Assembly (NCBI GenBank): GCA_051453625.1
Contig: JBOZIK010000001.1
Span: forward strand, 87,341,488 to 87,405,487
DNA from: Welwitschia mirabilis
Lineage: Eukaryota; Gnetophyta; Gnetopsida; Welwitschiales
Length of the DNA: 64,000 nucleotides
Direction of reading: 5' to 3'
The number at the start of each line of letters is the position of its first letter. Position 1 is the stretch's first letter. This document shows positions 49,131-59,888 of this stretch, one piece after another. The position numbers were made by a program, and so were the translations under genes. A model generated the notes under the pieces. The model made no database searches. It was given only the letters and a program-made list of their open reading frames with translations, and had not been told where the DNA came from.

Positions 49131-50172
49131 TTAATCAAATTCTTGTGCTTTCTTCTCTGATTCTTTTCTAGAACCTTCTTCGTTTTCCTCTTCCTCTTCT
49201 TTGATATCCTTCTGCATTAAGCTTCTGGCTTTCTCTAAAGTGTTTGTAATCTCATATCTAACTTTAATTAGAACTTCTTTCATATGTCTAGTACAAGAGT
49301 CTATTCATCTTAGGTATGAAAGAGTATCCTCTAGTGAGGCTTGCTTGAGAGAAGGAGATTTTGAGGATTTCTTAGCACCTATAAGGATATGTATGTGAGA
49401 TAAGATTGTATGTCTAATGGCTAAAATGGGATTAAGAATTTCTAGTTTCAGAATAAACTAGACTCTATCCTAATAAGAGAGATTGAAAATTAACACTAAG
49501 CAGGGTAAAGCCCTAGTCTTATGATACTCCAACCTAAAGATCATATTCTTCTGTATGATGATAGGGGCATCAATAGAGTGTCCATTTCCTACCAATTACA
49601 TCAAATATGCCCTATAGTTGGAGGTCTTATCATGATAACCAACCAAAGGTAAGAAATTATAAGTGAAGATCAAATGCAAAAATTTGTACTTTGAAGTAAC
49701 GAAAGAAGTAGAAAACATGATTTTTTAATTGTGAAACTTACCATAAAGTTCCCTTGTTACCTTTGCTTTATCTTTCATAGAGTCATGAAGAGGCCAAAAC
49801 TCCTCATGATCTCCTCTTAGAAGATTAGGAATAGTAGTAATGAGATTAATAGTAACCTTTATATTCTTCCCAAAAATCATAGTTTCTAGGGTATTGGTGT
49901 CTAAATTAAAGGAATCATTATTATAGAACATCCTAGTGAGAAAGGGATAGGTACGTTATAAAACATCAAGAAAGTATGAAAGATCTAGATCTTACAAAAT
50001 TTAAACTACATCTCGAAGTTTCCTAAGCTATGTAGTAGCAATGACCCTCTCGGCACACTAGCTTCTTTTTAAACTTATCAAAAAGCTTTTCTATTGCCTC
50101 TTTAGACATGTCATAGTAGAAATAAGAAGGATATTTACTGATAACTTCTTTTTATTATCTTTTAGAAGGACT
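49131..50172 (-). pseudogene. Extra 3' ORF of copia element 2, plant-transposon-protein-like
   Basis: Lies between RNase H and the polypurine tract, same strand as pol. Minus-strand reading begins near 50170 (MSKEAIEKLFDKFKKKLVCREG), then the open stretch 49931-49725 (ETMIFGKNIKVTINLI, GDHEEFWPLHDSM). Next come NYRAYLM and NGHSIDAPIII near 49580, and an acidic charged C-terminus (KEEEEENEEGSRKESEKKA) that ends at a clean TAA at 49131-49133. Its layout resembles the 'putative plant transposon protein' domain found as an accessory ORF in plant retroelements; I base that on memory of the family and hold it loosely. Copia element 1 lacks it. Several frame breaks and stops. Confidence 0.5.
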
Positions 50173-50619
50173 TTTAGCAATTGCAATTAATTGGTAGGAG
50201 CTTGGAGGCAAGAAACCCTAAAAGAAACACTAGATCTAAAAGAGGCAGGTGGTTATAAAATAATGGTTAGGGTTTGGCTTCCATTAGATCTTAAATATAA
50301 CGATGATTAGGTAATATTTGATAAAGAAATTGGATCCATCAACCAATGTAATATACTATAATCTACAAGTCTGGTTGATCATTTTAAGGTCTAGTCGACC
50401 CATCAAAATGCAAGTCATAGTATTTTTGAGCTTATACAACTAGGTTTTTAGTTTGATTAACTAATCACATCTGGTTAACTAAATCATAGATCTAATTAAT
50501 CACTCTACAATCAGTTAGAGGATGAAGAGATAACACTCAATTCTTTCTAAAAGACGAAGAAAATTATTAAAATTTATGGGTTTGATAAAGATATCAGTAA
50601 ATTGATGATCTGTGCTAAC

Positions 50620-51990
50620 AAACTTCATAAAAATATTTCCTTTTTCAACGTGATCTCTTAAAAAATGATGTCTTAGATTAATGTCTTTAGTTGTATAATG
50701 TTAAATAGGATTTTTAGAAATATTTATAAACTAATGTTTTCATATAAAAAACGAGCCTATTAAAAAACTACATCAAAATCCTTTAGTATTTTCTTCATCC
50801 AAAGAAGATAAATACAAAATATTGAGTTTTTCTTTTACTATCCCATTCCACTATGCATGATTCTAATAGAAAATAAGTACCACTTGTGCTTTTTCTATCA
50901 TCCTTACACCTAGCCCAATCTGCATCACTAAATACTGTAAGATCAAAACATGTCTCAGTTGGGTACCATAATCCATAATTACATGTTTATTTTTTATATC
51001 TTATTTTTCTTTCTACTAATTATATCTATGATTATTTTAGTTGGGTTTGGTATATTGCACACATAAAAATACTAAACATAATATTAGGTCTACTTGCACT
51101 CAGATATAATAAATGTCCAGTCATACTTCTATAAAGCTTCTGATATATTGATTTTCCACCTTCATCTAGATTGACTTTACAAGAAGTTAACATAGAAGTA
51201 TTAGTTGTTTTAGCATTTTTTAATCTAAATAATTTTATTAAATCCTTTAGATATTTAAATTAAGAAATAAAAATTCCATTATTTGATTACTTAATTTGTA
51301 ATCTAAGAAATATTCTAACTTCACTAGGCATTCTCATCTCAAAGTGTGTTGTCATAATATTTACAAATAATTTTGATAAAACTTCAAAAGAGGCATCAAA
51401 TATGATATTGTTCACATAAATTTGTATAATGACAAAATTATTTTTAAAGTTCTTAACAAATAAAGTTTTATTTGCTATTCCATAGATATAACCATTTCCA
51501 TTTAGAAATATGGCTAGATTTTCATACCAAGCTCTTTAAGCTTGTTTTAATTCATACAAGGCCTTCTTAAGTCTATAAACATGATTAGATTTACAAGGAT
51601 CTACAAACCCTTGAGATTATTCTACATATACTTCTTTATTTATGATTTCATTTAAGAAGGCACTCTTTACATCCATGTGATACACCTTAATATTCTTAAA
51701 GGCTGCATAAGATAAAAAATTCTAATCCTATCAAGCCCTGTAACTAGAGCAAACATGTTACCTACATCAATGTATTCAATTTTCTTGTAGCCTTATGCTA
51801 CTAATCTTGCTTTTTTTTTATGATATTATTTTTCTCATCACATTTATTCTTAAAGATCTACTTAGCCCCAATAACATTTTTGTCCTTTGGCCTTTCTACA
51901 AGATTCCATACATTAATTCTTTTAAATTGTTATAACTCATCTTGCATGGCCATCATCCATTTTTCATGGGATTTTGCTTCTTCAAGCTTC
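50620..51990 (-). pseudogene. pol: Copia reverse transcriptase and RNase H, catalytically dead
   Basis: Minus-strand reading gives the RT start near 51985 (EEAKSHEKWMMAM), VKSAFLNEIINKEVYVE near 51650, and KKALYELKQA. The catalytic box YVNN follows at 51407-51418, where both aspartates of YVDD have become Asn by G-to-A changes. RNase H begins near 50925 (FSDADWARCKDDRKSTSG). It lacks the stretch with the catalytic Glu (about 17 residues are missing compared with element 1) and ends near 50620 with LRHHFLRDHVEKG. Stops at likely Trp and Gln codons interrupt it. The order after integrase is that of copia. Confidence 0.9.
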
Positions 51991-52269
51991 TTAGGTTTAA
52001 TTTATGAAACATAACAAATGTGTGCACATAAATTTTTCATAGAGTTCATTGTCCTTATCTTTGAGCTAACTTCTTTAATAATAGGCCATAAAGGGTGATC
52101 TTTTAGCTCTTCAAACTTTTAAGCGATGATTTCTTTTATAGGAACTTCTTCATCTTTTTCAGTAGAAATCTTTTATTATGAGGGGTTCTTGGAGCTATGT
52201 TTTCTTCATCATTAGAAGGGATATATTTTGTGCTAACATTGCCTATTTGTACATTTATTGATTCTTCCA

Positions 52270-53470
52270 CAGTTATGCATTTCTCATTGAAAACATAATA
52301 AGATTTATTCTAGTTAAATATCCCAAAAATATTACTTCATCATCCTTAGATTCAAATTTACTTAGTTTTTCTTTATTCTTTAAAACATAACATTTAATCT
52401 TGAAGACTTTAAAATAATAAATGTTTGTTGTCTTCTAAGGCATTTTATCTATTCTAGGTCTAAGTTAAACTCTATTTATGATATAATATGTAATGCTAAA
52501 ATATTCAGCCTAAAAATATTTTGGAACATCCTTGTCATTTAACATGATTCTTGCCATTTTTTAAAGGATTCTATTTTCTCTCTCAACAATTCCATTCTGT
52601 TGAGTTGTTTTAGGAGTAGATAATTAATGATTAATATCATTGTCAATACCATACTTTTTAAATAAATGGTTTTCAGACTCATCACCATGATTACTTCTTA
52701 TTTTCTTTATGGTATATCCTTTCTCAATTTGAATTTTATTCCATATTTCAACAAAATATTTATATGTTTCAGATTTGTTTAAAAGAGTGACAATCCATGT
52801 ATATCTTAAGAAATCATCAAACATGGTTGGAAAATAGCATTTACTTCCTCAACTTTAAGTTTGAGTAGTTCATATGAATAAGTTCTAAAGTCATGGTTAT
52901 GAAAACTTACCTTTTACTCTTGGATGATGTTCTTATTTGTTTTCCTTTTTGACATGAATTAAAAAGCTCATGTTTTTTAACATTTATGTTTGGAATTTCT
53001 TTAACAATTTATTTTCTAATAATTGTTTTTAAATGATTGTAATTTACATGACCTAAATGTTTATGCCAAAGCTCTTCTTGATTAACATGATAAAAATAAC
53101 AAGTATAAAATGATTTATCAATGCTATAAAAATTACCTATTATATTTTCTTAGAGAATAATATCACTTATTTTTCCATGTCTAACTGCATATTTAATACT
53201 ATAAAAAATGACGTTATGATCTTTGTCATAGATTTGATTAATTCTAAGTAAAGTATTCTTCAAACCATTCACACATAAATCTTCATTTATTTTAGGTATG
53301 TTACCTCTATAAATTCTTTTAATTCCTTTTATTTTGGATCCTTTATTATCATCAAAAGTAACTTATCCTCTAATAAAGTCATTTAGTTATTTTAATCTAG
53401 ACTTGTCTCCCTTCATATGTTGAGAGAAGTCATTATCCAAATACCATCTAGTGCCATTTAAAACCTTGAA
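52270..53470 (-). pseudogene. pol: Copia protease and integrase, broken
   Basis: The protease remnant near 53440 reads RWYLDNDFSQHMKGDKSR, where copia has LDSGC, so the active-site DSG is now DND. Integrase follows. The region 52824-52624 is open and contains the core up to RSNHGDES, where RSDHGTEF is usual: the second catalytic Asp is Asn. TTQQNGIVERENR near 52580 keeps the catalytic Glu. The C-terminal part is near 52440-52280 (KLSKFESKDDEVIFLGY). There are frame breaks between the blocks. Confidence 0.88.
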
Positions 53471-53736
53471 TGTTATTTGAATTAAAAGACTTTTCAAATA
53501 ATTAGCTTTCATCCATTTAGTCCTTTTTGACTGATATAGTATACCTTATCTTGAAATAAATGTAAATGGAAAGGTGCTAACTGAATTTAAAAATAACATC
53601 AATTTTCTAGCACTACAAAATAACTTTGAATGATCTAATTTACCACAAGAAACTTATTTTGCCAAGTGAACTAATTTTGCTGATGTTGTAGTCTTTGGGA
53701 AATGAAAATAATACCTGTCTTATCATAAGTTGGTTT

Positions 53737-55089
53737 TCATATTTGAAGCATTTGGTCTAATTTAGTTAAGCCACTAGAAAATTTATTGACAAAATGTGAC
53801 AAGTTATTTACCTTAAGTACAAGCTTAAAATTTATAGATTTGATCATTTTATACCTCATTTTCATTCCCTTCTTTTCTTTGATGAGAGTTTTTACAATCT
53901 GATTTAGATCATTAATGTGATTTACTAGTTTTTCACATTCCATATAAAGTTTTTCATAGGCATCTTTGAGCTCATTCTGATCTTCTTTAATAAATTCCAA
54001 ATCTTTAGGTTCAGATGTACTAGGTAGGTTTTATAATGAAGGCACAACTGCCATTAAAAAGATCCTTTGATCTTCATCTGAATCTTGGCTAAAACAACTA
54101 TCATCATCCTCACCTACATTGATCCATGTAGCAATAAATAAAGATGTCTTTGACTTTCTTTATTCTCTCTTGTTGCTTGGACACTCATTTTTCATGTGTC
54201 TAAAGACTTTGCATGCATAACATTGGATTTCTTCCTATTTGTCTTGATCTTTTCTAAACTTTGAATGACCACTTTTCATTCTTCTACTTGGTTTACTTTA
54301 TTTCTTTCTTCTATGTAAAACTTTCTTAAATCTTCTTGCTAGTAGATTAATTTCATCATCATTAAGATCTTCATTTGATTTTTCTAACCTATACTCTTTC
54401 TACATACATTTTAAAGTAATATCTTTCTTTCTATCTTTAGAAAATTTTAATTCATAAGTTTGTAAATTACCTTGCAATTCTTCAAGTACCATCATATTGA
54501 TATTATTGCTTTCTTTGATTGCTGTAAATTTTGGCTTAAATCGTTTTGGAAGAGATCTTAGCACTTTTGAATCACTTTTGCTGCATTCATTCTTTCATCT
54601 AGACTTGCCATGGAATTTACAATGTTGGTAATTTTGATAAAGAATTCCTATAAAATCTCCTCCTCATTCATATAAACATATTTAAATTGGGAATGAGCAT
54701 GTAGAGTTTGGCTTGCTTAATAATGAATGTTCCTTCATGTGTAACCTTAAAAATATCCCACGCTTTTTTGCATGTTCACAATTTACAATCCATTTGAACT
54801 CGTCTGCATAAACTACAAAAAAAAAGGCATTAAGAGCATGAGCATATATGGTAGCTTTGAATCTATCAGTGGCGGTTCATTGATCTGAGGTTTTTGGAAC
54901 TATAATGGTATTACCATGGACATCGGTTTTAGTTATAGTAGGCATAGTATATTAAATGTAAATGACCTCTTCAATGTTTGCATCTAGGGATCTAAGGAAG
55001 ATTCTCATTTGGGCTTTTCAATATTCATAATTTAACCTATAAAACATGGATGGATAACCAATGGAAAAACCATCTAAAGGGCTACTCAT
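53737..55089 (-). pseudogene. gag: Copia gag with UBN2-type core, CCHC knuckle and coiled coil
   Basis: Nucleocapsid/capsid precursor of copia element 2. The start ATG at 55087-55089 lies 53 bases past the PBS (MSSPLDGFSIGYPSMF). Next come a capsid core with several stops and frame breaks, and LEELQGNLQTYELKFSKDRK near 54480. A CX2CX4HX4C knuckle, CYACKVFRHMKNEC, lies at 54181-54222 with all four metal ligands kept. An acidic stretch with QDSDEDQRIFLM follows. The last part, 54000-53737, is an open frame predicted to form a coiled coil (ELKDAYEKLYMECEKL...). Element 1 has the same coiled coil but lacks most of what precedes it. Confidence 0.88.
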
Positions 55090-55141
55090 TTTTGGATTCT
55101 AAAGTCTAAAACTTTTAGGATCCTAATACAAACTCAACAAA

Positions 55142-55153
55142 GCTCTAATACCA
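55142..55153 (-). promoter_or_regulatory. Primer binding site, tRNA-iMet (copia element 2)
   Basis: Minus strand TGGTATTAGAGC: one C-to-T change from canonical. Two bases from the LTR end ATTATACA. Confidence 0.9.
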
Positions 55154-55155
55154 AA

Positions 55156-56511
55156 TGTATAATTGAGAACCCTAAAAAGAGGAGGGGAGTGGATGAGGGA
55201 GGGGGGTTGAATAGAATTCTAAAAGTTTAATCAAATAACTTCACATAAATGACTTTACTTAAAATGAATACTAGAAACTTATGCAAGTAAACTGAAAATC
55301 TTCTAAAAAACTAAAGAATATAAAGCATAGAAATAGTAATGAGAAGCATACAGGATTTATAGTGGTTTAGGAAACCTCCTACTCCACTGTTAATGATTAG
55401 CTTCTATCCAAGCCTAATCTGGATCTCTATAAATATCTTTTCAGATATTATAGATTTACTTATAACCTTTACAAATAGACTTTTTTAAGGCTTAGTCTTA
55501 ACCTTTTGCAAGAAAGCAAAATGGTGAAAATGATATGTTAAAATGCATGGGTTTCACCTGATATTTGACTCAAGAATGGTGTTGATACATTGCTTGAGAA
55601 GATTGTACAATCTAAAAGTGTATAGTACAATTAACTTAACCAAGTATGTAAAGATTCTGGTAGTTATTTGTTAATCTTTATTCAGGTAGAAGATGCCAAT
55701 GAGTACAACAAATGCTTTCAAAAAGATTCAAAATTGATCTTATGATTTTGACTCTTGGTAAATATATAGTAAAAGACTTTTAGAATTTTTACAAGTAAAA
55801 ATACTTTTCAACAAACATAAAATGAACTCATAATAACTAGAAAAATCCTATTTTCATCATTATTGATTGACCCCTCAAAATTTTAGTCAGCTCCATCTAG
55901 TGTCATCACTAAAGTCGATTATTCTTATGTTCTTTTGGTCGATCCCTCAGGATCTAGTTGACTGCTTATTCAATCACTTATATATTTATCCAATCTCCTC
56001 CTTAGTTAAGAAAAATTATAACATTATTTTTTGCTCTATGTCTGGTCAACCCCATAGATGTTCAGTAGATCCCTTACTGATAAAGGATGAATTTCACGCT
56101 ATGTCCAATCAATCCCTCAGGAATTCAATCAATCCATTGATGATCAACTATAAATTACTAATTCTCAAGTCTAGTCGATTCCTCAAGAATTTGGTTAACT
56201 CCTTAATAATTAGCTAAGAAGTATTAGATTCACAGATCCTATAGAATCCTCATGTGTCTAGTTAATACCTCTGAAATAAGTTCATTTTTGTATAAGCTTC
56301 AAGTGCGATACACCCTTCAAAAGTTTGTTTAACCCCTTAAAAGTTCAATCGACCCCTTAAGAGGGTATAAAAATTAACAGGTTTAGGATTAAAATGTGAT
56401 AAATTGTTTTAGCTTCTGATATATAATGATTAATATTTTTTGTACAAGATATAATGTTTTTTGGTAAATAGAAAACATTACTTGGACATTAATTTGGTAA
56501 ATAAGAACTCA
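55156..56511 (-). repeat. 5' LTR of copia element 2
   Basis: Partner of 47271-48623. A G-rich block lies near 55180-55208. The U3 array of GGTCAACCCC, GTCGATCCC and TTGACC-like motifs is at about 55860-56365. Confidence 0.88.
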
Positions 56512-57928
56512 ACAAATGGGACTTATCTTTCTACTTCTCTAGGCCTATACTTTAATCCTTATCAAGTTTTATTTATTTAATTCCATTCAAGATGCACTTT
56601 ATCACATCAATTTGTAATTGAATTTTCTATTAAGGAATAGACCATGCTTATATTTACTCTAAAATTCTCATGACAAACATAGACCTTTTATTTAATATAA
56701 GATTGCAAGAATCTTCTTATTATATTTTAAACTTGCTCCCCATATCAATTAGAAAGGAGGGATTTAATGATTGATGAATATATGCTATTATTTGTACTAT
56801 TAGATTATTGTAAAATTTTAGTAAATTCTTAGCTAAGAAGTTTTATGTGGTCTCTTCTAATACTAAGAATACTATTAACAGGCTTATGGTATATTTTTCT
56901 TATTCTTCATATGAAAAAAAATTACAATGATACCTTGTAACTTTTTAATGTTAGTAGAAGACTTTTAAAAATCATAAAGCACAAGATGATTTATTAAAGT
57001 ATAGGTAATTTTAACTACATATGAGATGATAGAGTTTCAAATTGATTCTTCAAATTTTTAAAGGATCCTAAAGATAATTATCATATGAACATGATACAGA
57101 TTGATACTAAATCTCTTTTTGAGCTTTTTAACATTCTAATACTATTTTTAATCACTATTTAAACATATTTATGTCTTATTAATTTGATAAATAAGCTCTA
57201 GAATTTTATTGATCTATGAGTTAAACTTATTCCTTTCTATTTTAAATGAAGACAGCTTATTAGGTATGTGCTATTTTAAAGAGGTTTTGTTTTCTATAAT
57301 CAATTGCAAATCTCTTGATGTAGAGAGACTAACTTATCAATTTTATAAGTAACTTTGGGATGACATTGCTATTGATTTTTTAAACATATAGGAGAAAGCT
57401 ATTTCTATATGTTTTTTATTAATCAAAGCTTGATAAAGTTAATACCAAATCTAGGAGATGGATCTTACATCACTAAGTAACATCTTATTATTTACTATAT
57501 TTTAGTTAAAACATTAGTAGAAAAGCTCTTACATTGAAATTAAATAACTGGGTTTATTTTAAGAAGAACTATTTTGTATAATATCTTCACAAGAGTAGAG
57601 GGTATGAATTGGAAAATAAATATTCATTAAAATATTATTTTCTTAAAGTTGAAAAAAAATCTTATGATGTAGTGTAATGATCTTTCATTATGGTAATGCT
57701 ATAGAAGTTAAGTTTGGGATTATTTTTTATTTTTAACATGTAATAATTATTTTCAAATTTCACTGCTAGGATTACATTAGCAAAATTTATTCATAGATAA
57801 TTAATCTTTAAATATCTGTTAGAAAATATTATTTTCTTTCTTCCTACCTATTTATTCTTATGGCTAAATATTTTAGTTATGTTTTAGAGAATTACTTATA
57901 TAAAAATAGACCTAAAAGAGTATCCATG
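56512..57928 (+). pseudogene. LINE reverse transcriptase remnant (3' piece), truncated by the Athila LTR
   Basis: Plus-strand reading yields L1 RT blocks in order. A segment near 57310-57360 (SLDVERLTYQFYK then LWDDIAIDF) sits in the place of APGPDGF...FY..W. INQSLIKLIPN near 57420 follows, then KTLVEKLL near 57500. Finally SSYLFILMAKYFSYVLENYL near 57850-57900 holds the place of PLSPYLFIL. The sequence stops at 57929, where an LTR begins, so the catalytic FADD would lie beyond the right edge. With 46690-47270 it forms one LINE split by copia element 2 and cut again by the Athila-like element. Many stops. Confidence 0.6.
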
Positions 57929-58162
57929 TATTGTAATGCCAATTTGTAAAAATTTGATGGTATATTTTAGTACTTTTGCAGGACATTTACATAGATTTGG
58001 ATGCTATACTAATAATTATGGAGATCTAACAGGATGAAAAATAAAAAATATGATTTTTAGAATATTTGAAGGTTGATCAGACTTATTTTGACATTACATA
58101 CTTGAAAGAGGAATTCATCATACAAGAGATTAACTTACCTTTGAAGATTGAAGATAAGAGAG

Positions 58163-58325
58163 CATGTCATCCCCTATGTCATTCCCACAATAGGCAGGAC
58201 GATAGCACTACAAACATGAACAGAAGATATAAGGTTGATAGTGGGAAATGAGCCTAATGATGTACTTTTTAATGTAGGGTGACATCCCCTTTGTTGTCCC
58301 TATGATAGTCAAGATGACAAGTATT
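58163..58325 (+). repeat. Two U3 modules GTCATCCC...GATGAC
   Basis: Units near 58165 and 58281, about 116 bp apart. The first carries TGTCATCCCC, then GTCATTCCCAC and CAGGACGAT. The second carries TGACATCCCC, then TTGTCCCTATGAT and AAGATGAC. They lie upstream of the TATA box. Confidence 0.65.
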
Positions 58326-58437
58326 GTTCTATGGTTCAAAAGAATTATCTTTGTAATGGGGTCAAGCAATATATTTAGACTAGTAGGGTCTATTTTTTGA
58401 CTTCTAGGATCAAGTTTTTAGAACCTCAATGTAAAAC

Positions 58438-58445
58438 TATAAATA
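58438..58445 (+). promoter_or_regulatory. TATA box of the Athila-like LTR
   Basis: TATAAATA followed by CCCTTCCCTC, about 510 bp into the LTR and downstream of the two U3 modules. A good candidate for the element's promoter. Confidence 0.6.
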
Positions 58446-59203
58446 CCCTTCCCTCTTTCATTTTTGTTTCCATCTTTTATACTTGATATACTTTTGATAG
58501 AAGATTGAAGAATAAGAGGTCCATCCAATGACTATAGAAAGGAGTTTCCTTAGCGTTAGGCTGAGTCCCTTCCATTAAGGTACTACTATTTTGTTGTAAG
58601 TTGATGTATAGTTCTTGAATTAATCTAATTACTTTTAAATCAATACAATTAATATTTTCATTTAATTTTATGTATGTTCCTTATGGTTTACATTGATCAT
58701 AGTTTAAAGTGACAATTCTGTAATTTATCTAAATCATAAGGGTAAAATTTGTTATGGTTGACATTGGTTAATTTTAGATTTGCATTACTATTTTATTCCA
58801 TTCCATTTCACATTGCATTATATTTTCTACTTGGAAAATCTCACAGTTCATGTTGGTTAGGAATTAGTTGAATACACTTCTTAATTAATCTGAATTATAG
58901 AGAAGCTACTTCTTATGATAGAAGAACTAGGAATCAAATAGAATTCATTCCAGTTCCATTTGCATTTTATTTATATTCACTTAAATTACATTCACTTATT
59001 TATTTACCTTTTATTATTATAAGATAAAATACCAAAAAAAATCTTGAAAATCAATTCATTAACTTTTACCCTAGTGCCTTCATTAAAATTATGACATTCA
59101 AGTAAACTCCCATCTATACTAGCATGTGTTTTTTTCCAAAATATTTGATTAATAGGTTTATCTAAAAGAATTCAAGATTGCATAAATTCATACCATAACA
59201 TTT

Positions 59204-59221
59204 TGACATCATTACCAAGGA
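59204..59221 (+). promoter_or_regulatory. Primer binding site, tRNA-Asp, decayed
   Basis: TGACATCATTACCAAGGA against TGGCGCCGTTGCCGGGGA, the complement of the 3' end of plant tRNA-Asp(GUC). Eleven of 18 match and all seven differences are transitions; all three CpG are now CpA. Confidence 0.75.
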
Positions 59222-59387
59222 AGGTTGCAAGAAGCTAGAGAATTATCATTAACCAGATAAGTAACCTAAATCTTTTGTTCAAGTTATTTATTTAACTTAA
59301 TGTTGTATTTAGAGTTAGTTTAAAGTAGGTTTATTTCCATAAAATTTTATTTGTTGTAATTTTCTTTTTTAAGAACATTGTCAATCT

Positions 59388-59800
59388 GTTTGTCATTCTA
59401 ATGACATTGAGCATGACAGTTCTAAAATTTTAAAATTAGTTTTTATTTTCATAATTTTTCTTTTATTTTTAGTTTATAATAAAAATACTATCATCTTCTC
59501 TATCGTCCTCATAATAGATCAGATGAGAGTTTGGTTTTTTTATAGTCTTTTCATATTTCATAATTTTCCTTTTCTATAGCTTTAAATAAATTGTTATTTT
59601 ATCTATCATTTCCATGATAGTCTAGATGACAGTTTAGTTTTTTTTTTTTTTAAACTATCAGTAAATTTTAATAGTTTTAAATTTCTTTTATTGCGATCAT
59701 CTTTCTTCCTATTGTTTCCACAACTAGATAGACAATAGTATTTTGTTTTTTATTTTGTTTTTCTATTTGTTTCTTGAGCATGTAGGGACATGGTGAATTC
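59388..59800 (+). repeat. Four ~100 bp leader repeats between PBS and gag
   Basis: Units near 59391, 59489, 59598 and 59695. Each opens with a (T)GTCATC or ATCATC block and a paired GATGACAG-like block, then a T-rich stretch of about 60 bases. Spacing is 97-109 bp. The nested element has three similar units at the same place. Confidence 0.7.
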
Positions 59801-59888
59801 CGGTAGAAATACAAGATATCAAAGAGAACAAAACTTGATTGAATAAAACATCAAATAAGGATTATTTAACTTTAAGATAAATCTAGGT

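Larger units (their letters stand above)
47271..56511 (-). mobile_element. Ty1/copia LTR retrotransposon, element 2 (decayed)
   Basis: LTRs about 47271-48623 (3') and 55156-56511 (5'). There is a decayed initiator-Met PBS, a good polypurine tract, a complete if broken gag, protease, integrase, RT and RNase H in copia order, and an extra reading frame between RNase H and the 3' LTR. It is related to element 1 by LTR start (GGATTGAGAACC), LTR motif arrays and gag. It has no assembly gaps. It interrupts a plus-strand LINE. The left LTR end is uncertain by a few bases and no target duplication was established. Confidence 0.92.
57929..59200 (+). repeat. 5' LTR of the Athila-like element
   Basis: The start TATTGTAATGCC aligns with TGTTGTGGTACC of the nested element's LTR and with TGTTACGATGCC (minus strand, 566). 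The end is ACCATAACA, three bases before the PBS. Internal blocks AGGTCCATCCA and TTCCTTAG near 58520-58560 are shared with the nested element. Confidence 0.85.

Noticed and set aside
55867-56217. Plus-strand 116-codon frame
   Set aside because: Lies wholly in the TTGACC array of the copia element 2 LTR, antisense to the element; the repeats explain the open frame.
58066-58251. Plus-strand 61-codon frame before the Athila TATA box
   Set aside because: Falls inside the LTR U3, upstream of the promoter; not conserved in the related LTRs.
59388-59800. CRISPR-like regular repeats
   Set aside because: Repeats are long, degenerate and without unique spacers; they lie in a retrotransposon leader in plant DNA.
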